In this document: piece after piece, positions 24,628-32,108 of the stretch
Numbering within the stretch: the first letter of the stretch is position 1
How the letters are laid out: each line of letters opens with the position of its first letter
NCBI RefSeq assembly: GCF_016793705.1
Contig: NZ_JAEULO010000060.1
Location: forward strand, 1-36,788
From: Tabrizicola sp.
GTDB taxonomy: Bacteria; Pseudomonadota; Alphaproteobacteria; Rhodobacterales; Rhodobacteraceae
DNA: 36,788 nt
Direction: 5' to 3'
Notes under the pieces: model-generated
Databases searched by the model: none
What the model saw: the letters and a program-made list of their open reading frames with translations, nothing else
What the model was told of the DNA's origin: nothing
Translations under genes and position numbers: made by a program

Positions 24628-25029
24628 ATGTTCAGCTATATCTCGCTTGGCACCCGCGACATTGCCCGCGCCATCCGGTTCTACGATGCCGCGCTCGCCC
24701 CGCTCGGCCACCGCCGGATCGCAGGTTACGATCCCGAGGACCGCAGCGCCGCCTGGGGACTGGACGATCCGGGGCCGCATCTCTGGGTGACGCCGCCTTT
24801 TGACGGCCAGCCCGCCAGCTCCGGCAACGGCACCATGGTGTCCTTCCTGGCCGAAACCCGCGCGGCGGTCGCAGCCTTCCACGCCGCCGCCCTTGCCCAT
24901 GGCGGCAGCGACGAAGGCGCGCCCGGCCCGCGCCCGGAGTACGGACCGCACTTCTATGCCGCCTATGTTCGCGATCCGGATGGCAACAAACTGAACGCGG
25001 TTTGCTATCGCGATGATGCCGCGCACTGA
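24628..25029 (+). CDS. VOC-family protein
   Basis: A 133-residue vicinal oxygen chelate protein. Visible modules are 'MFSYISLGTRDIARAIRFYD' and 'YAAYVRDPDGNKLNAVCY', with the typical RDPDGN turn before the last metal-ligand strand. This subgroup (short, MFSYISLGT start) is usually described as glyoxalase-like without a proven substrate. The ATG was chosen because the fold starts there; upstream sequence in the same frame is not family-like. It is divergent from takP. Confidence 0.85.
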   Translation: MFSYISLGTRDIARAIRFYDAALAPLGHRRIAGYDPEDRSAAWGLDDPGPHLWVTPPFDGQPASSGNGTMVSFLAETRAAVAAFHAAALAHGGSDEGAPGPRPEYGPHFYAAYVRDPDGNKLNAVCYRDDAAH

Positions 25030-25131
25030 AGGTCTGGGGCTGAATTGCAAAAGTTGCGCTACGCGGCGGCCTGTCGCAACAAAAGTTCAAAATATGCGCC
25101 GCAGTGCGACATTTTCGTATTGCAAATCCGG

Positions 25132-25160
25132 TTGACGCCCGGCATATCCCCGCTTACTTT
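25132..25160 (+). promoter_or_regulatory. Candidate promoter of the ilvIH operon
   Basis: TTGACG (25132-25137), a 17-bp spacer and TACTTT (25155-25160) lie 27 bp before the leader-peptide ATG. The -35 matches five of six consensus positions. Confidence 0.5.
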
Positions 25161-25187
25161 TCCGACCGAACGTCAAGGGATGGGCTT

Positions 25188-25235
25188 ATGGCCAGACTTC
25201 TTGTCATCGTAGGAAGGAAGCGCATGGGCCGGTGA
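25188..25235 (+). CDS. ilv leader peptide (MARLLVIVGRKRMGR)
   Basis: A 15-codon frame with Leu-Leu-Val-Ile-Val at residues 4-8, that is, five consecutive codons for the branched-chain amino acids made by the downstream operon. This is the signature of a ribosome-mediated attenuation leader. A Shine-Dalgarno-like aaggga (25175-25180) lies 7 nt before the ATG. Its stop TGA is followed by the terminator at 25261-25289. When charged Leu-, Ile- or Val-tRNA is scarce, stalling would expose the antiterminator and let transcription proceed into ilvI. The sequence and position are seen directly; the mechanism is inferred from known ilv/leu leaders of proteobacteria. Confidence 0.85.
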   Translation: MARLLVIVGRKRMGR

Positions 25236-25289
25236 CGGTTGACCATACAGGTTCCCATGCGCCCCCGAAGGAAACCTCGGGGGCTTTTT
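25220..25289 (+). promoter_or_regulatory. ilvIH transcription attenuator
   Basis: GCGCATGGG (25220-25228, inside the leader frame) pairs with CCCATGCGC (25254-25262). The terminator stem is gcccccga (25261-25268) with tcgggggc (25277-25284), followed by ttttt (25285-25289). An alternative pairing aggttcc (25249-25255) with ggaaacct (25270-25277, one bulge) would break the terminator. The folds were judged by eye, not computed. Confidence 0.8.
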
Positions 25290-25312
25290 GTTGCGCAAAG
25301 GCGGAGACGGAC

Positions 25313-27058
25313 ATGACGAAGCAGATGACCGGAGCAAGAATGGTGATCCAGGCCCTGAAGGATCAGGGCGTCGAGGTCGTCTTCGGCTATCCCGGCGGCG
25401 CGGTGCTTCCGATCTATGACGAGATCTTCCAGCAGAACGACATCCGCCATGTGCTGGTGCGCCACGAACAGGGCGCGGTCCATATGGCCGAGGGTTATGC
25501 CCGCTCGACCGGCAAGCCCGGCGTGGCGCTGGTGACATCCGGCCCCGGCGCGACCAACGCGGTGACAGGGCTGACCGACGCGCTGATGGATTCGATCCCG
25601 ATCGTGGTGCTGACCGGCCAGGTCCCGACCTTCATGATCGGCACCGACGGCTTCCAGGAGGCCGACACGGTCGGCATCACCCGGCCTTGCACCAAGATGA
25701 ACTGGCTGGTGAAGGACACCGCCAAGCTGGCCGAGACGATCCACCAGGCTTTCCACGTCGCCACCCACGGCCGCCCCGGCCCGGTGCTGATCGACATCCC
25801 GAAGGACGTGCAGTTCGCCACCGCCGACTATGTCCCGGCGGAAAAGGCGAAGGTCGCGCATTACCAGCCCCGCACCGAGGGCGACCCGGACCGCATCGCC
25901 CAACTGGTCGAGCTGATGGAGCAGGCCGAACGCCCGATCCTCTATACCGGCGGCGGGGTGGTGAACTCCGGCCCCCGCGCCAGCGCCTTGCTGCGGGAAC
26001 TGGTGGCGGAGACCAATTTTCCCATCACCTCGACCCTGATGGGGCTGGGCAGCTATCCCGCCTCGGGCAAGAACTGGGTCGGCATGCTGGGGATGCACGG
26101 GCTTTACGAGGCCAACCTCGCGATGCACGGCTGCGACCTGATGATCAACATCGGCGCGCGGTTCGATGACCGGATCACCGGGCGGGTCAAGGACTTCAGC
26201 CCGAAATCGAAGAAGGCGCATATCGACATCGACCCTTCCTCGATCAACAAGGTCATCCATGTCGACGTGCCGATCCTCGGCGACGTGACGAAGGTGCTGG
26301 AGGAACTCCTGCGCCAGTGGCGCGCGCGGGGGTCGAAGACCGACCAGCGCGGGCTGGCGCAATGGTGGAAGCAGATCGACGAATGGCGCGCGGTTAAGTG
26401 CCTGTCCTACAAGCCCTCGGCCACGACGATCAAGCCGCAATATGCGCTGGAACGGCTGGAGGCGCTGACCAAGGGCATGGACCGCTACATCACCACGGAA
26501 GTGGGCCAGCACCAGATGTGGGCCGCGCAGTTCCTGGGCTTCGAGGACCCGAACCGCTGGATGACCTCCGGCGGTCTGGGGACGATGGGCTACGGCCTGC
26601 CCGCCTCCATCGGCGTGCAGATGGCCCATCCCGAGGCGCTGGTGATCAACGTCGCCGGTGAGGCATCGTGGCTGATGAACATGCAGGAAATGGGCACCGC
26701 CATGCAGTTCCGTGCCCCGGTCAAGCAGTTCATCCTAAACAACGAACGGCTCGGCATGGTGCGCCAGTGGCAGGAGCTGCTGCACGGCGAGCGCTATTCG
26801 TCTTCCTGGTCGGAATCGCTGCCCGACTTCGTGAAACTGGCCGAGGCCTTCGGTTGCAAGGGCATCAAATGTGACCGCCCACAGGACCTGGACGACGCGA
26901 TCATGGAGATGCTGGCCTACGACGGCCCGGTGATCTTCGACTGCCTGGTGGAAAAGCACGAGAACTGCTTCCCGATGATCCCGAGCGGCAAGCCGCACAA
27001 CGAAATGCTCCTCTCCGCCGACGCCGAGGCGTTCCGGTCGGGGGCGGTGCTGGTGTGA
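25313..27058 (+). CDS. ilvI: Acetolactate synthase, large catalytic subunit
   Basis: A 581-residue thiamine diphosphate (ThDP) enzyme that condenses two pyruvates to acetolactate, or pyruvate plus 2-oxobutyrate to acetohydroxybutyrate, the first step of valine/leucine/isoleucine synthesis. The catalytic glutamate is E52 in 'VRHEQGAVHMAEGYA'. The cofactor motif normally reading GDG reads G449-E450-A451 ('INVAGEASWLMNMQE'), with the closing N476-N477 in 'FILNNERLGM' at the usual distance. The FAD-binding middle domain contains 'DLMINIGARFDDRITGR'. The start is ATG 25313, after ggag; an in-frame upstream codon at 25232 lies inside the leader. It is the first gene after the attenuator and pairs with ilvH. 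Confidence 0.95.
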   Translation: MTKQMTGARMVIQALKDQGVEVVFGYPGGAVLPIYDEIFQQNDIRHVLVRHEQGAVHMAEGYARSTGKPGVALVTSGPGATNAVTGLTDALMDSIPIVVLTGQVPTFMIGTDGFQEADTVGITRPCTKMNWLVKDTAKLAETIHQAFHVATHGRPGPVLIDIPKDVQFATADYVPAEKAKVAHYQPRTEGDPDRIAQLVELMEQAERPILYTGGGVVNSGPRASALLRELVAETNFPITSTLMGLGSYPASGKNWVGMLGMHGLYEANLAMHGCDLMINIGARFDDRITGRVKDFSPKSKKAHIDIDPSSINKVIHVDVPILGDVTKVLEELLRQWRARGSKTDQRGLAQWWKQIDEWRAVKCLSYKPSATTIKPQYALERLEALTKGMDRYITTEVGQHQMWAAQFLGFEDPNRWMTSGGLGTMGYGLPASIGVQMAHPEALVINVAGEASWLMNMQEMGTAMQFRAPVKQFILNNERLGMVRQWQELLHGERYSSSWSESLPDFVKLAEAFGCKGIKCDRPQDLDDAIMEMLAYDGPVIFDCLVEKHENCFPMIPSGKPHNEMLLSADAEAFRSGAVLV

Positions 27059-27067
27059 ACCGTCGCG

Positions 27068-27088
27068 CCGGGGGTTTCACACCCCCGG
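27068..27088 (+). repeat. Hairpin between ilvI and ilvH
   Basis: ccggggg and cccccgg (27068-27074, 27082-27088) form a 7-bp stem around tttcaca, 9 bp after the ilvI stop. No T-tract follows, so it more likely affects stability or operon stoichiometry than terminates fully. Confidence 0.5.
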
Positions 27089-27090
27089 AC

Positions 27091-27124
27091 CCTCGTGGGA
27101 TATTTGCAGACAGAAAATGAAGGG
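27091..27124 (+). repeat. Dispersed GGGATATTT repeat in the ilvI-ilvH gap
   Basis: This stretch contains GGGATATTTGCA, identical to the core in the right arm of the edd-eda element (reverse complement of 13988-14021), then CAG and ATGAAGG at similar places. It is one more copy of a short intergenic repeat that I recall from Rhodobacteraceae genomes. Confidence 0.5.
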
Positions 27125-27130
27125 GACGTC

Positions 27131-27691
27131 ATGTCCGCACTGAACATCAAGAAAGGCTCCACGAGCCATTCCGCCTATGACCTCCGCTCGGCGCTCTCCG
27201 AGGTCGAGGAGAGCCACACCCTTGCGGTCATCGTGGAAAACGAACCCGGCGTCCTGGCCCGTGTCATCGGCCTCTTCTCGGGGCGCGGCTACAACATCGA
27301 CAGCCTGACCGTGGCCGAGGTCGATCACACCGGCCACCGCTCGCGCATCACCATCGTCACCCGCGGCACCCCCGCCGTGATCGACCAGATCGAGGCGCAG
27401 CTCTCCCGCATGGTCCCGGTCCACGCGGTGCAGGACCTGACCGCCGAAGGGCCGAGCGTCCAGCGCGAACTGGCGCTGGTCAAGGTCGCGGGCCGTGGCG
27501 ATCACCGGATCGAGGCTCTGCGGCTGGCGGAGATCTTCCGCGCGAATGTTGTCGATTCCACGCTGGAAAGCTTCGTCTTCGAGATGACCGGCACACCCGA
27601 GAAGATCGACGCTTTCGCCGAGCTGATGCGCCCGCTGGGGCTTGTGGAAATCGCCCGGACGGGCGTGGCGGGCCTGAAGCGCGGGGTGTAG
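27131..27691 (+). CDS. ilvH: Acetolactate synthase, small regulatory subunit
   Basis: A 186-residue regulatory subunit. The N-terminal ACT domain ('HTLAVIVENEPGVLARVIGL', 'GRGYNIDSLTVAEVDHTGH') binds valine for feedback inhibition and activates the large subunit. The C-terminal half ('RELALVKVAGRGDHRIEALR', 'VDSTLESFVFEMTGTPEKID') is the second conserved domain. The ATG follows ggggac. The gene is separated from ilvI by 72 bp holding a hairpin and a dispersed repeat. Its TAG stop is part of the palindrome at 27688-27737. Confidence 0.95.
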   Translation: MSALNIKKGSTSHSAYDLRSALSEVEESHTLAVIVENEPGVLARVIGLFSGRGYNIDSLTVAEVDHTGHRSRITIVTRGTPAVIDQIEAQLSRMVPVHAVQDLTAEGPSVQRELALVKVAGRGDHRIEALRLAEIFRANVVDSTLESFVFEMTGTPEKIDAFAELMRPLGLVEIARTGVAGLKRGV

Positions 27692-27737
27692 GTCGGGGCG
27701 TGCCCCGACTCTCATGGCGGGGCACGCCCCGCCCTAC
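27688..27737. terminator. 50-bp double palindrome supplying both convergent stop codons
   Basis: Two hairpins, gtcggggc-gt-gccccgac (27692-27709) and ggcggggc-ac-gccccgcc (27716-27733), are inverted copies of one unit. Together with outer GTAGG/CCTAC they form a 50-bp near-perfect palindrome (19 of 20 arm positions match). The left TAG is the ilvH stop; the right CTA is the stop of the minus-strand PaaG-like gene. The same unit ends the monooxygenase gene at 309-330. Confidence 0.75.
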
Positions 27738-28504
27738 GCGCCGGTAAACCTCGGTGCGCGCTTCTCCAGGAACGCCGCCACGCCTTCGCGGAAATCCTCG
27801 GATGCGCCGCATTGGCCCTGCAACCGCGCCTCGACCGCCAGCTGCGCCTCCAGCGGCTGGTCGAAAGCCCCGCGCAGCGCCTGTTTCAGCGCGGCATAGG
27901 CCCCGGTCGGCCCCGCCGCGAGCTTCGCCGCCCGCGTCGCCACCACCTCGGCGAAGCGGTCGTCCGGCGCCGCTTCCCAGATCATCCCCCAGCTTTCCGC
28001 CTGCCGCGCGCTGACGGGTTCCGCCAGCAGCGCCGCGCCCATCGCGCGCTGCAAACCCACCCGGCGCGGCAGGAAGCTGGTGCCACCCGCATCCGGGATC
28101 AGGCCGATCCGGGTGAAGGCCTGGATGAACACCGCGCTTTCTGCGGCAATCACAAGATCGCAGGCCAGCGCCAGATTCGCCCCCGCGCCCGCCGCGACCC
28201 CGTTCACCGCGGCGATGACCGGCACCGGCGCCTCGGTGATCGCGCAGATCATCGGGACATATTCCTCGTTCAGGGTCCGCTCGAAGCCCGCGTCGTCAAG
28301 GCCCGTCGCATCAGACAGGTCCTGGCCCGAACAGAAGCCGCGCCCGGCCCCGGTCAGCACGATCACCCGCGCGGAATGACCTACTGTCAGCGCCGCCGTC
28401 AGCTCGCGCCGCAAGTCGCGGTTCAGGGCATTCATCACGTCGGGCCGATTCAGCGTGACCTTGTGCACGCCGCCTTCCACCTCGACCCTGACCAGTTCAC
28501 CCAT
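27734..28504 (-). CDS. paaG: Enoyl-CoA hydratase/isomerase, PaaG-like
   Basis: A 256-residue crotonase-fold enzyme. It resembles E. coli PaaG (2-(1,2-epoxy-1,2-dihydrophenyl)acetyl-CoA isomerase) more than generic hydratases: 'GRGFCSGQDLSD', 'AVNGVAAGAGANLALACDLV', 'IGLIPDAGGTSFLPRRVG' and 'EDFREGVAAFLEKRAPRFTG'. The conserved aspartate in IPD-GG is the catalytic residue of PaaG. No other phenylacetate genes are nearby, so the physiological role may differ; genes of this type next to ccmFH occur in Rhodobacteraceae, as I recall. Start chosen at MGELVR, with a purine-rich site upstream. The stop is within the palindrome 27688-27737. Confidence 0.85.
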   Translation of the reverse strand: MGELVRVEVEGGVHKVTLNRPDVMNALNRDLRRELTAALTVGHSARVIVLTGAGRGFCSGQDLSDATGLDDAGFERTLNEEYVPMICAITEAPVPVIAAVNGVAAGAGANLALACDLVIAAESAVFIQAFTRIGLIPDAGGTSFLPRRVGLQRAMGAALLAEPVSARQAESWGMIWEAAPDDRFAEVVATRAAKLAAGPTGAYAALKQALRGAFDQPLEAQLAVEARLQGQCGASEDFREGVAAFLEKRAPRFTGA

Positions 28505-28570
28505 CGCCCGCCCTCCCGCTTTGGCCGGCACTCTATCGGGCCACCGGCAGGTGCCAAGGGCAACGCCGCG

Positions 28571-29041
28571 TCACTCCTTCAGGATTTCCTTCAGCCGGGC
28601 CTCCTCTTCGGCAGTAAGCGAGACCTCTGGCGCCATGCGCCGCCGGCCGGCCGTGACCGCCACCGCCACCCCCGCCAGCAGCAGCGCCGGACCGGCCAGC
28701 CAGAGGACCAGGTTCACCCCCTTGGCGGGCGGGTTGAACAGGACGCCCTCGCCATAGCGGGCGACGATGTAGTCGACCACCTCGGCGTCGGTATCGCCGG
28801 CCACCAGCCGCTCGCGGATGATGATCCGCAGGTCGCGGGCGATGGGGGCGTTGCTGTCGTCAATCGTCTCGCCCTGGCAGACCGGGCAGCGGATGTCATG
28901 GCTGATCGCCCGCGCGCGGGCCTCCAGCGCCGGGTCGGCCAACATCTCGTCCGGCTGCACCGCCCAGACGGGCGTCACCATAAGGAACAGCGCCACGACG
29001 TAGGGTGGCGTTCCACCCCACCATGCCCGTAAACCCCTCAT
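28571..29041 (-). CDS. ccmH: Cytochrome c-type biogenesis protein CcmH/CycL
   Basis: A 156-residue thiol-disulfide protein of the System I cytochrome c maturation pathway. It keeps apocytochrome c cysteines reduced and works with CcmF in heme ligation. The redox motif is 'IRCPVCQGE' (RCPVC), followed by 'SNAPIARDLRIIIRERL' and one C-terminal membrane helix (LVLWLAGPALLLAGVAVAV). The N-terminal signal sequence MRGLRAWWGGTPPYVVALFL is unusual: its WWGGTPPYV part is encoded by the palindromic repeat at 29000-29022. The start overlaps the ccmF stop by 4 bp (ATGA). Confidence 0.92.
   Translation of the reverse strand: MRGLRAWWGGTPPYVVALFLMVTPVWAVQPDEMLADPALEARARAISHDIRCPVCQGETIDDSNAPIARDLRIIIRERLVAGDTDAEVVDYIVARYGEGVLFNPPAKGVNLVLWLAGPALLLAGVAVAVTAGRRRMAPEVSLTAEEEARLKEILKE
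29000..29022 (+). repeat. GTAGG-type palindrome inside the ccmH signal-peptide coding region
   Basis: GTAGGGTGG-cgtt-CCACCCCACC, with stem gggtgg (29003-29008) and ccaccc (29013-29018). It has the same layout as the GTAGG palindromes at 309-330 and 27688-27737, but here it is read through as codons of ccmH on the minus strand. Confidence 0.55.
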
Positions 29042-31008
29042 TCCGCAGGCACCCCGACCGCCGCCCGCCGCGCGCCCGCCGCCACCCGATAGCGCCGGTC
29101 GCTCAGGCTGAGCACGCCGCCGAAGGCCATCAGCAGCGCTCCACCCCAAAGCCAGTTGGCGAAGGGCTCGATATAGCTCCTGACCGCCCAGCCGCCGCCC
29201 TTCTGCTTGTCGCCAAGCACGAGATACAGGTCGCGCGTGAAACCGAAGTCGATGGCGGCCTCGGTCGTCGGCATCCCGGCCACCGGGTAGATCCGTTTCT
29301 CCGGGTTCAGGACGGCGACCAGCGCCCCGCCTTTCGTCACCGTCATGGTCCCCATTGTCGAGGTGTAGTTCGGCCCCTCGACATCCTCGACCTTGTCGAG
29401 CCGGACCTCGTAGGCACCCAACGGGAATGTCTCGCCCACCTGAACCACGCGGATATCCTCGACCTTCCAGGAATGCATCGCAGCCACGGCGAAGATCGTC
29501 ACCCCCAGCCCCAGATGCGCCGTGGCCTTGCCCCAGTCGGCCCGCGGCAGGCGGGTCAGCCGCGACAGGCGCGCGCCGACATCTTCGCGCCCGGTCCGCG
29601 CCCAAAGGTCGGCCAGCGCCCCGAACACCACCCAGGCCCCCAGCGCAAGGCCGATGGGTCCGAGCGCCGACTGCCCGCTCTGCAGCGCAAAGGCGAGACA
29701 CCCCAGCGCGACGGCCAGCACCAGAACCGGCAGCAGCCCCCGCACGCTGCGCCCGATGGACCCCCGCTTCCACGCCAGCATGGCGCCGACGGGCAGGATC
29801 AGCGCCAGCGCCACCATGAAGGGCGTGAAGGCCGCGTTGAAGAAAGGCTCGCCCACGCTCAGATCGCGCCCGAGCAGCATCTGCCCGACCAGGGGCCAGA
29901 TCGTCCCGATGAACACGACGAAGGCCGCGACCGACAGCAGAATGTTGTTTGCCACCAGCGCGCTTTCCCGGCTGACCATGGCGAAGATCCCGCGCGCCTC
30001 CATCACCCCGGCCCGCGCCGCGAACAGCATCAGCGCGCCACCGGTGAAGAAGCCCAGGATCATCAGGATGAATATCCCCCGCTCCGGGTCGTTGGCGAAG
30101 GCGTGGACGCTGGTGATCACCCCCGAGCGCACGATGAAGGTGCCGATCAGGCTGAACCCGAAGGCCATGATCGCCAGAAGGATCGTCCAGGCCTTCAGGC
30201 TTTCCCGCTTCTCCACCACGATGGAACTGTGCAGCAGCGCCGCCGCCAGCAGCCAGGGCATGAAGCTGGCATTCTCGACCGGATCCCAGAACCAGAAACC
30301 GCCCCAGCCGAGTTCATAATAGGCCCACCAGGACCCCAGCGCGATGCCGATGGTCAGGAAAATCCAGGCCGCCAGGGTCCAGGGCCGCACCCAGCGCCCC
30401 CAGGCGGCATCGACCCGCCCCTCGATCAGCGCCGCCACTGCAAAGGAAAACGCCATCGAAAGCCCGACATAGCCAAGATACAGGAACGGCGGATGGAAGG
30501 CCAACCCCGGGTCCTGCAACAGCGGGTTCAGGTCCTCGCCGTCCAGGGGCGGCATCGCCAGCCGCCAGAACGGGTTCGAGGTGATCAAGAGGAAGGCCAT
30601 GAACGCCACCCCGATCAGTCCCTGCACCGCCAGCACCCGCGCTTTCAGCCGCACCGGCAACCCGCCGCCAAACGCCGCCACAGCCGCGCCGTAGATCGCC
30701 AGGATCAGCACCCAGAGGAGGAGCGACCCCTCATGGTTCCCCCAGACCCCCGACACCTTGTAAAGCATCGGCTTCAGCGTGTGCGAGTTCGACACCACCA
30801 CCGCCAGCGAAAAGTCCGAGACCACGAAAGCCCAGGTCAGCGCCGCGAACGACGCGCCGATCAGCAGCAGCTGCAGCCCCGCCGCCGGGCCCGCCAGCGC
30901 CATCAGCCGCTGGTCGCCGACATGCGCGCCCCACATCGGCAGCGTGGCCTGTACCACCGCCACCATCAGCGCCAGGATCAGCGCGAAATGCCCAAGCTCG
31001 ACGATCAT
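29038..31008 (-). CDS. ccmF: Heme lyase CcmF
   Basis: A 656-residue polytopic inner-membrane protein, the heme lyase core of System I cytochrome c maturation; it takes heme from CcmE and attaches it to apocytochrome c with CcmH. The tryptophan-rich WWD domain is 'GWGGFWFWDPVENASFMPWL', and conserved histidine regions such as 'VSGVWGNHEGSLLLWVLILA' and 'DPGLAFHPPFLYLGYVGLSM' supply heme ligands. About 15 membrane helices are visible as hydrophobic stretches. Length matches the family (about 650). The ccmE and other ccm genes are not within the window. It is divergent from the arginase gene. Confidence 0.96.
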   Translation of the reverse strand: MIVELGHFALILALMVAVVQATLPMWGAHVGDQRLMALAGPAAGLQLLLIGASFAALTWAFVVSDFSLAVVVSNSHTLKPMLYKVSGVWGNHEGSLLLWVLILAIYGAAVAAFGGGLPVRLKARVLAVQGLIGVAFMAFLLITSNPFWRLAMPPLDGEDLNPLLQDPGLAFHPPFLYLGYVGLSMAFSFAVAALIEGRVDAAWGRWVRPWTLAAWIFLTIGIALGSWWAYYELGWGGFWFWDPVENASFMPWLLAAALLHSSIVVEKRESLKAWTILLAIMAFGFSLIGTFIVRSGVITSVHAFANDPERGIFILMILGFFTGGALMLFAARAGVMEARGIFAMVSRESALVANNILLSVAAFVVFIGTIWPLVGQMLLGRDLSVGEPFFNAAFTPFMVALALILPVGAMLAWKRGSIGRSVRGLLPVLVLAVALGCLAFALQSGQSALGPIGLALGAWVVFGALADLWARTGREDVGARLSRLTRLPRADWGKATAHLGLGVTIFAVAAMHSWKVEDIRVVQVGETFPLGAYEVRLDKVEDVEGPNYTSTMGTMTVTKGGALVAVLNPEKRIYPVAGMPTTEAAIDFGFTRDLYLVLGDKQKGGGWAVRSYIEPFANWLWGGALLMAFGGVLSLSDRRYRVAAGARRAAVGVPAE

Positions 31009-31084
31009 CAGCCTCTCCTGTCGTTCCGCCCATGATAAGCCTCCCCGCGGGCAGGCGAAAGCCCTGCGCCCTTCCGCCGCGCCG

Positions 31085-31103
31085 GACTGGCAGATTGCCA
31101 GTC
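31085..31103. promoter_or_regulatory. Perfect dyad in the ccmF/arginase divergent region
   Basis: gactggca-gat-tgccagtc is an 8-bp perfect inverted repeat with a 3-bp centre, 82 bp before the arginase ATG and 77 bp before ccmF. It is a candidate operator; no regulator is assigned. Confidence 0.45.
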
Positions 31104-31184
31104 AGAAGCCGCTGTTGCCGCCGCATTGCCGGTTGCCACCCGCAACCCTGCCCCGCTACACCCGGACGACAAGTGGAGGTTCCC

Positions 31185-32108
31185 ATGCCCAAATGCATCC
31201 TGATCGGCGCGCCCATCGACAGCGGCCAGAAACGCGCGGGTTGCCTGATGGGGCCCGCCGCCTACCGCGTTGCCGGCATCGCACATGAAATCGGCGCCGA
31301 AGGCCACGGGATCGAGGACTGGGGCGACCTTGCCCTGTCGGACCTGCCCGATGTCTCCTGCCCCAATCCGGTCGTGCACGATCTGGCCGAAACCGTCGCC
31401 TGGGCCCGGCTTCTGATGGACAAGGTCGACGACGCTTTGTCCGAGGGCGGTTTCCCGATCATCCTCGGCGGCGACCATTCCCTTGCGCTCGGCTCGGCCG
31501 CCGGGGCCGCCGCCTATGCCGCGCGGCAGAACCGGCCGCTGTTCTTGCTCTGGCTTGACGCGCATTCCGACTTCCACACCCCGCTCACCACCACCTCCGG
31601 CAACCTGCACGGCACGCCGCTCGCCTATATTGCGGGGCGCGAGGGGTTCGATGCCTTCCCGCCCTTCCCGCTGGCTGTCCCGGCCCACCGGATCTGCATG
31701 TTCGGCATCCGCTCGGTCGACCCAGCCGAACAGGCGGCGATGCAGGAACGTGACATCGCCATCAACGACATGCGCGTGATCGACGAACGTGGCCTCGTCG
31801 CGCCCTTGCGCGAATTCCTTGACCGCGTCCGCGCCGAAAGCGGAATGCTGCACGTCTCGCTCGACGTCGATTTCCTCGACCCCTCCATCGCCCCCGCCGT
31901 CGGCACCACCGTCCCCGGCGGCGCGACCTTCCGCGAGGCGCATCTGGTGATGGAGCTTCTGCACGAAAGCGGCCTTGTCACCTCGCTGGACCTCGTCGAG
32001 TTGAACCCCTTCCTCGACGACCGCGGCATGACCGCCCGGCTGATGGTCGATCTGGTGGGCAGCCTGATGGGCAAGAAGGTCTTCGACCGCCCGACGCGGA
32101 GCAAATGA
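31185..32108 (+). CDS. rocF: Arginase
   Basis: A 307-residue Mn-dependent arginase that hydrolyses arginine to ornithine and urea. The metal-binding motifs are complete: 'GGDHSLALG', 'LDAHSDFHTP' and 'SLDVDFLDPSIAPAV'. The N-terminus 'MPKCILIGAPIDSGQKRAGC' matches family members. Its ATG has gtggagg 7 nt upstream. The stop overlaps the ornithine cyclodeaminase start (ATGA), so the two make a coupled pathway: arginine to ornithine to proline plus ammonia. Agmatinases share the motifs, but the neighbouring gene strongly supports arginase. Confidence 0.94.
   Translation: MPKCILIGAPIDSGQKRAGCLMGPAAYRVAGIAHEIGAEGHGIEDWGDLALSDLPDVSCPNPVVHDLAETVAWARLLMDKVDDALSEGGFPIILGGDHSLALGSAAGAAAYAARQNRPLFLLWLDAHSDFHTPLTTTSGNLHGTPLAYIAGREGFDAFPPFPLAVPAHRICMFGIRSVDPAEQAAMQERDIAINDMRVIDERGLVAPLREFLDRVRAESGMLHVSLDVDFLDPSIAPAVGTTVPGGATFREAHLVMELLHESGLVTSLDLVELNPFLDDRGMTARLMVDLVGSLMGKKVFDRPTRSK

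Noticed and set aside
25180-25212. Alternative ilv leader frame starting at 25180 (MGLWPDFLSS)
   Set aside because: It has few branched-chain codons. The frame from 25188 contains five in a row and a better-placed ribosome site.
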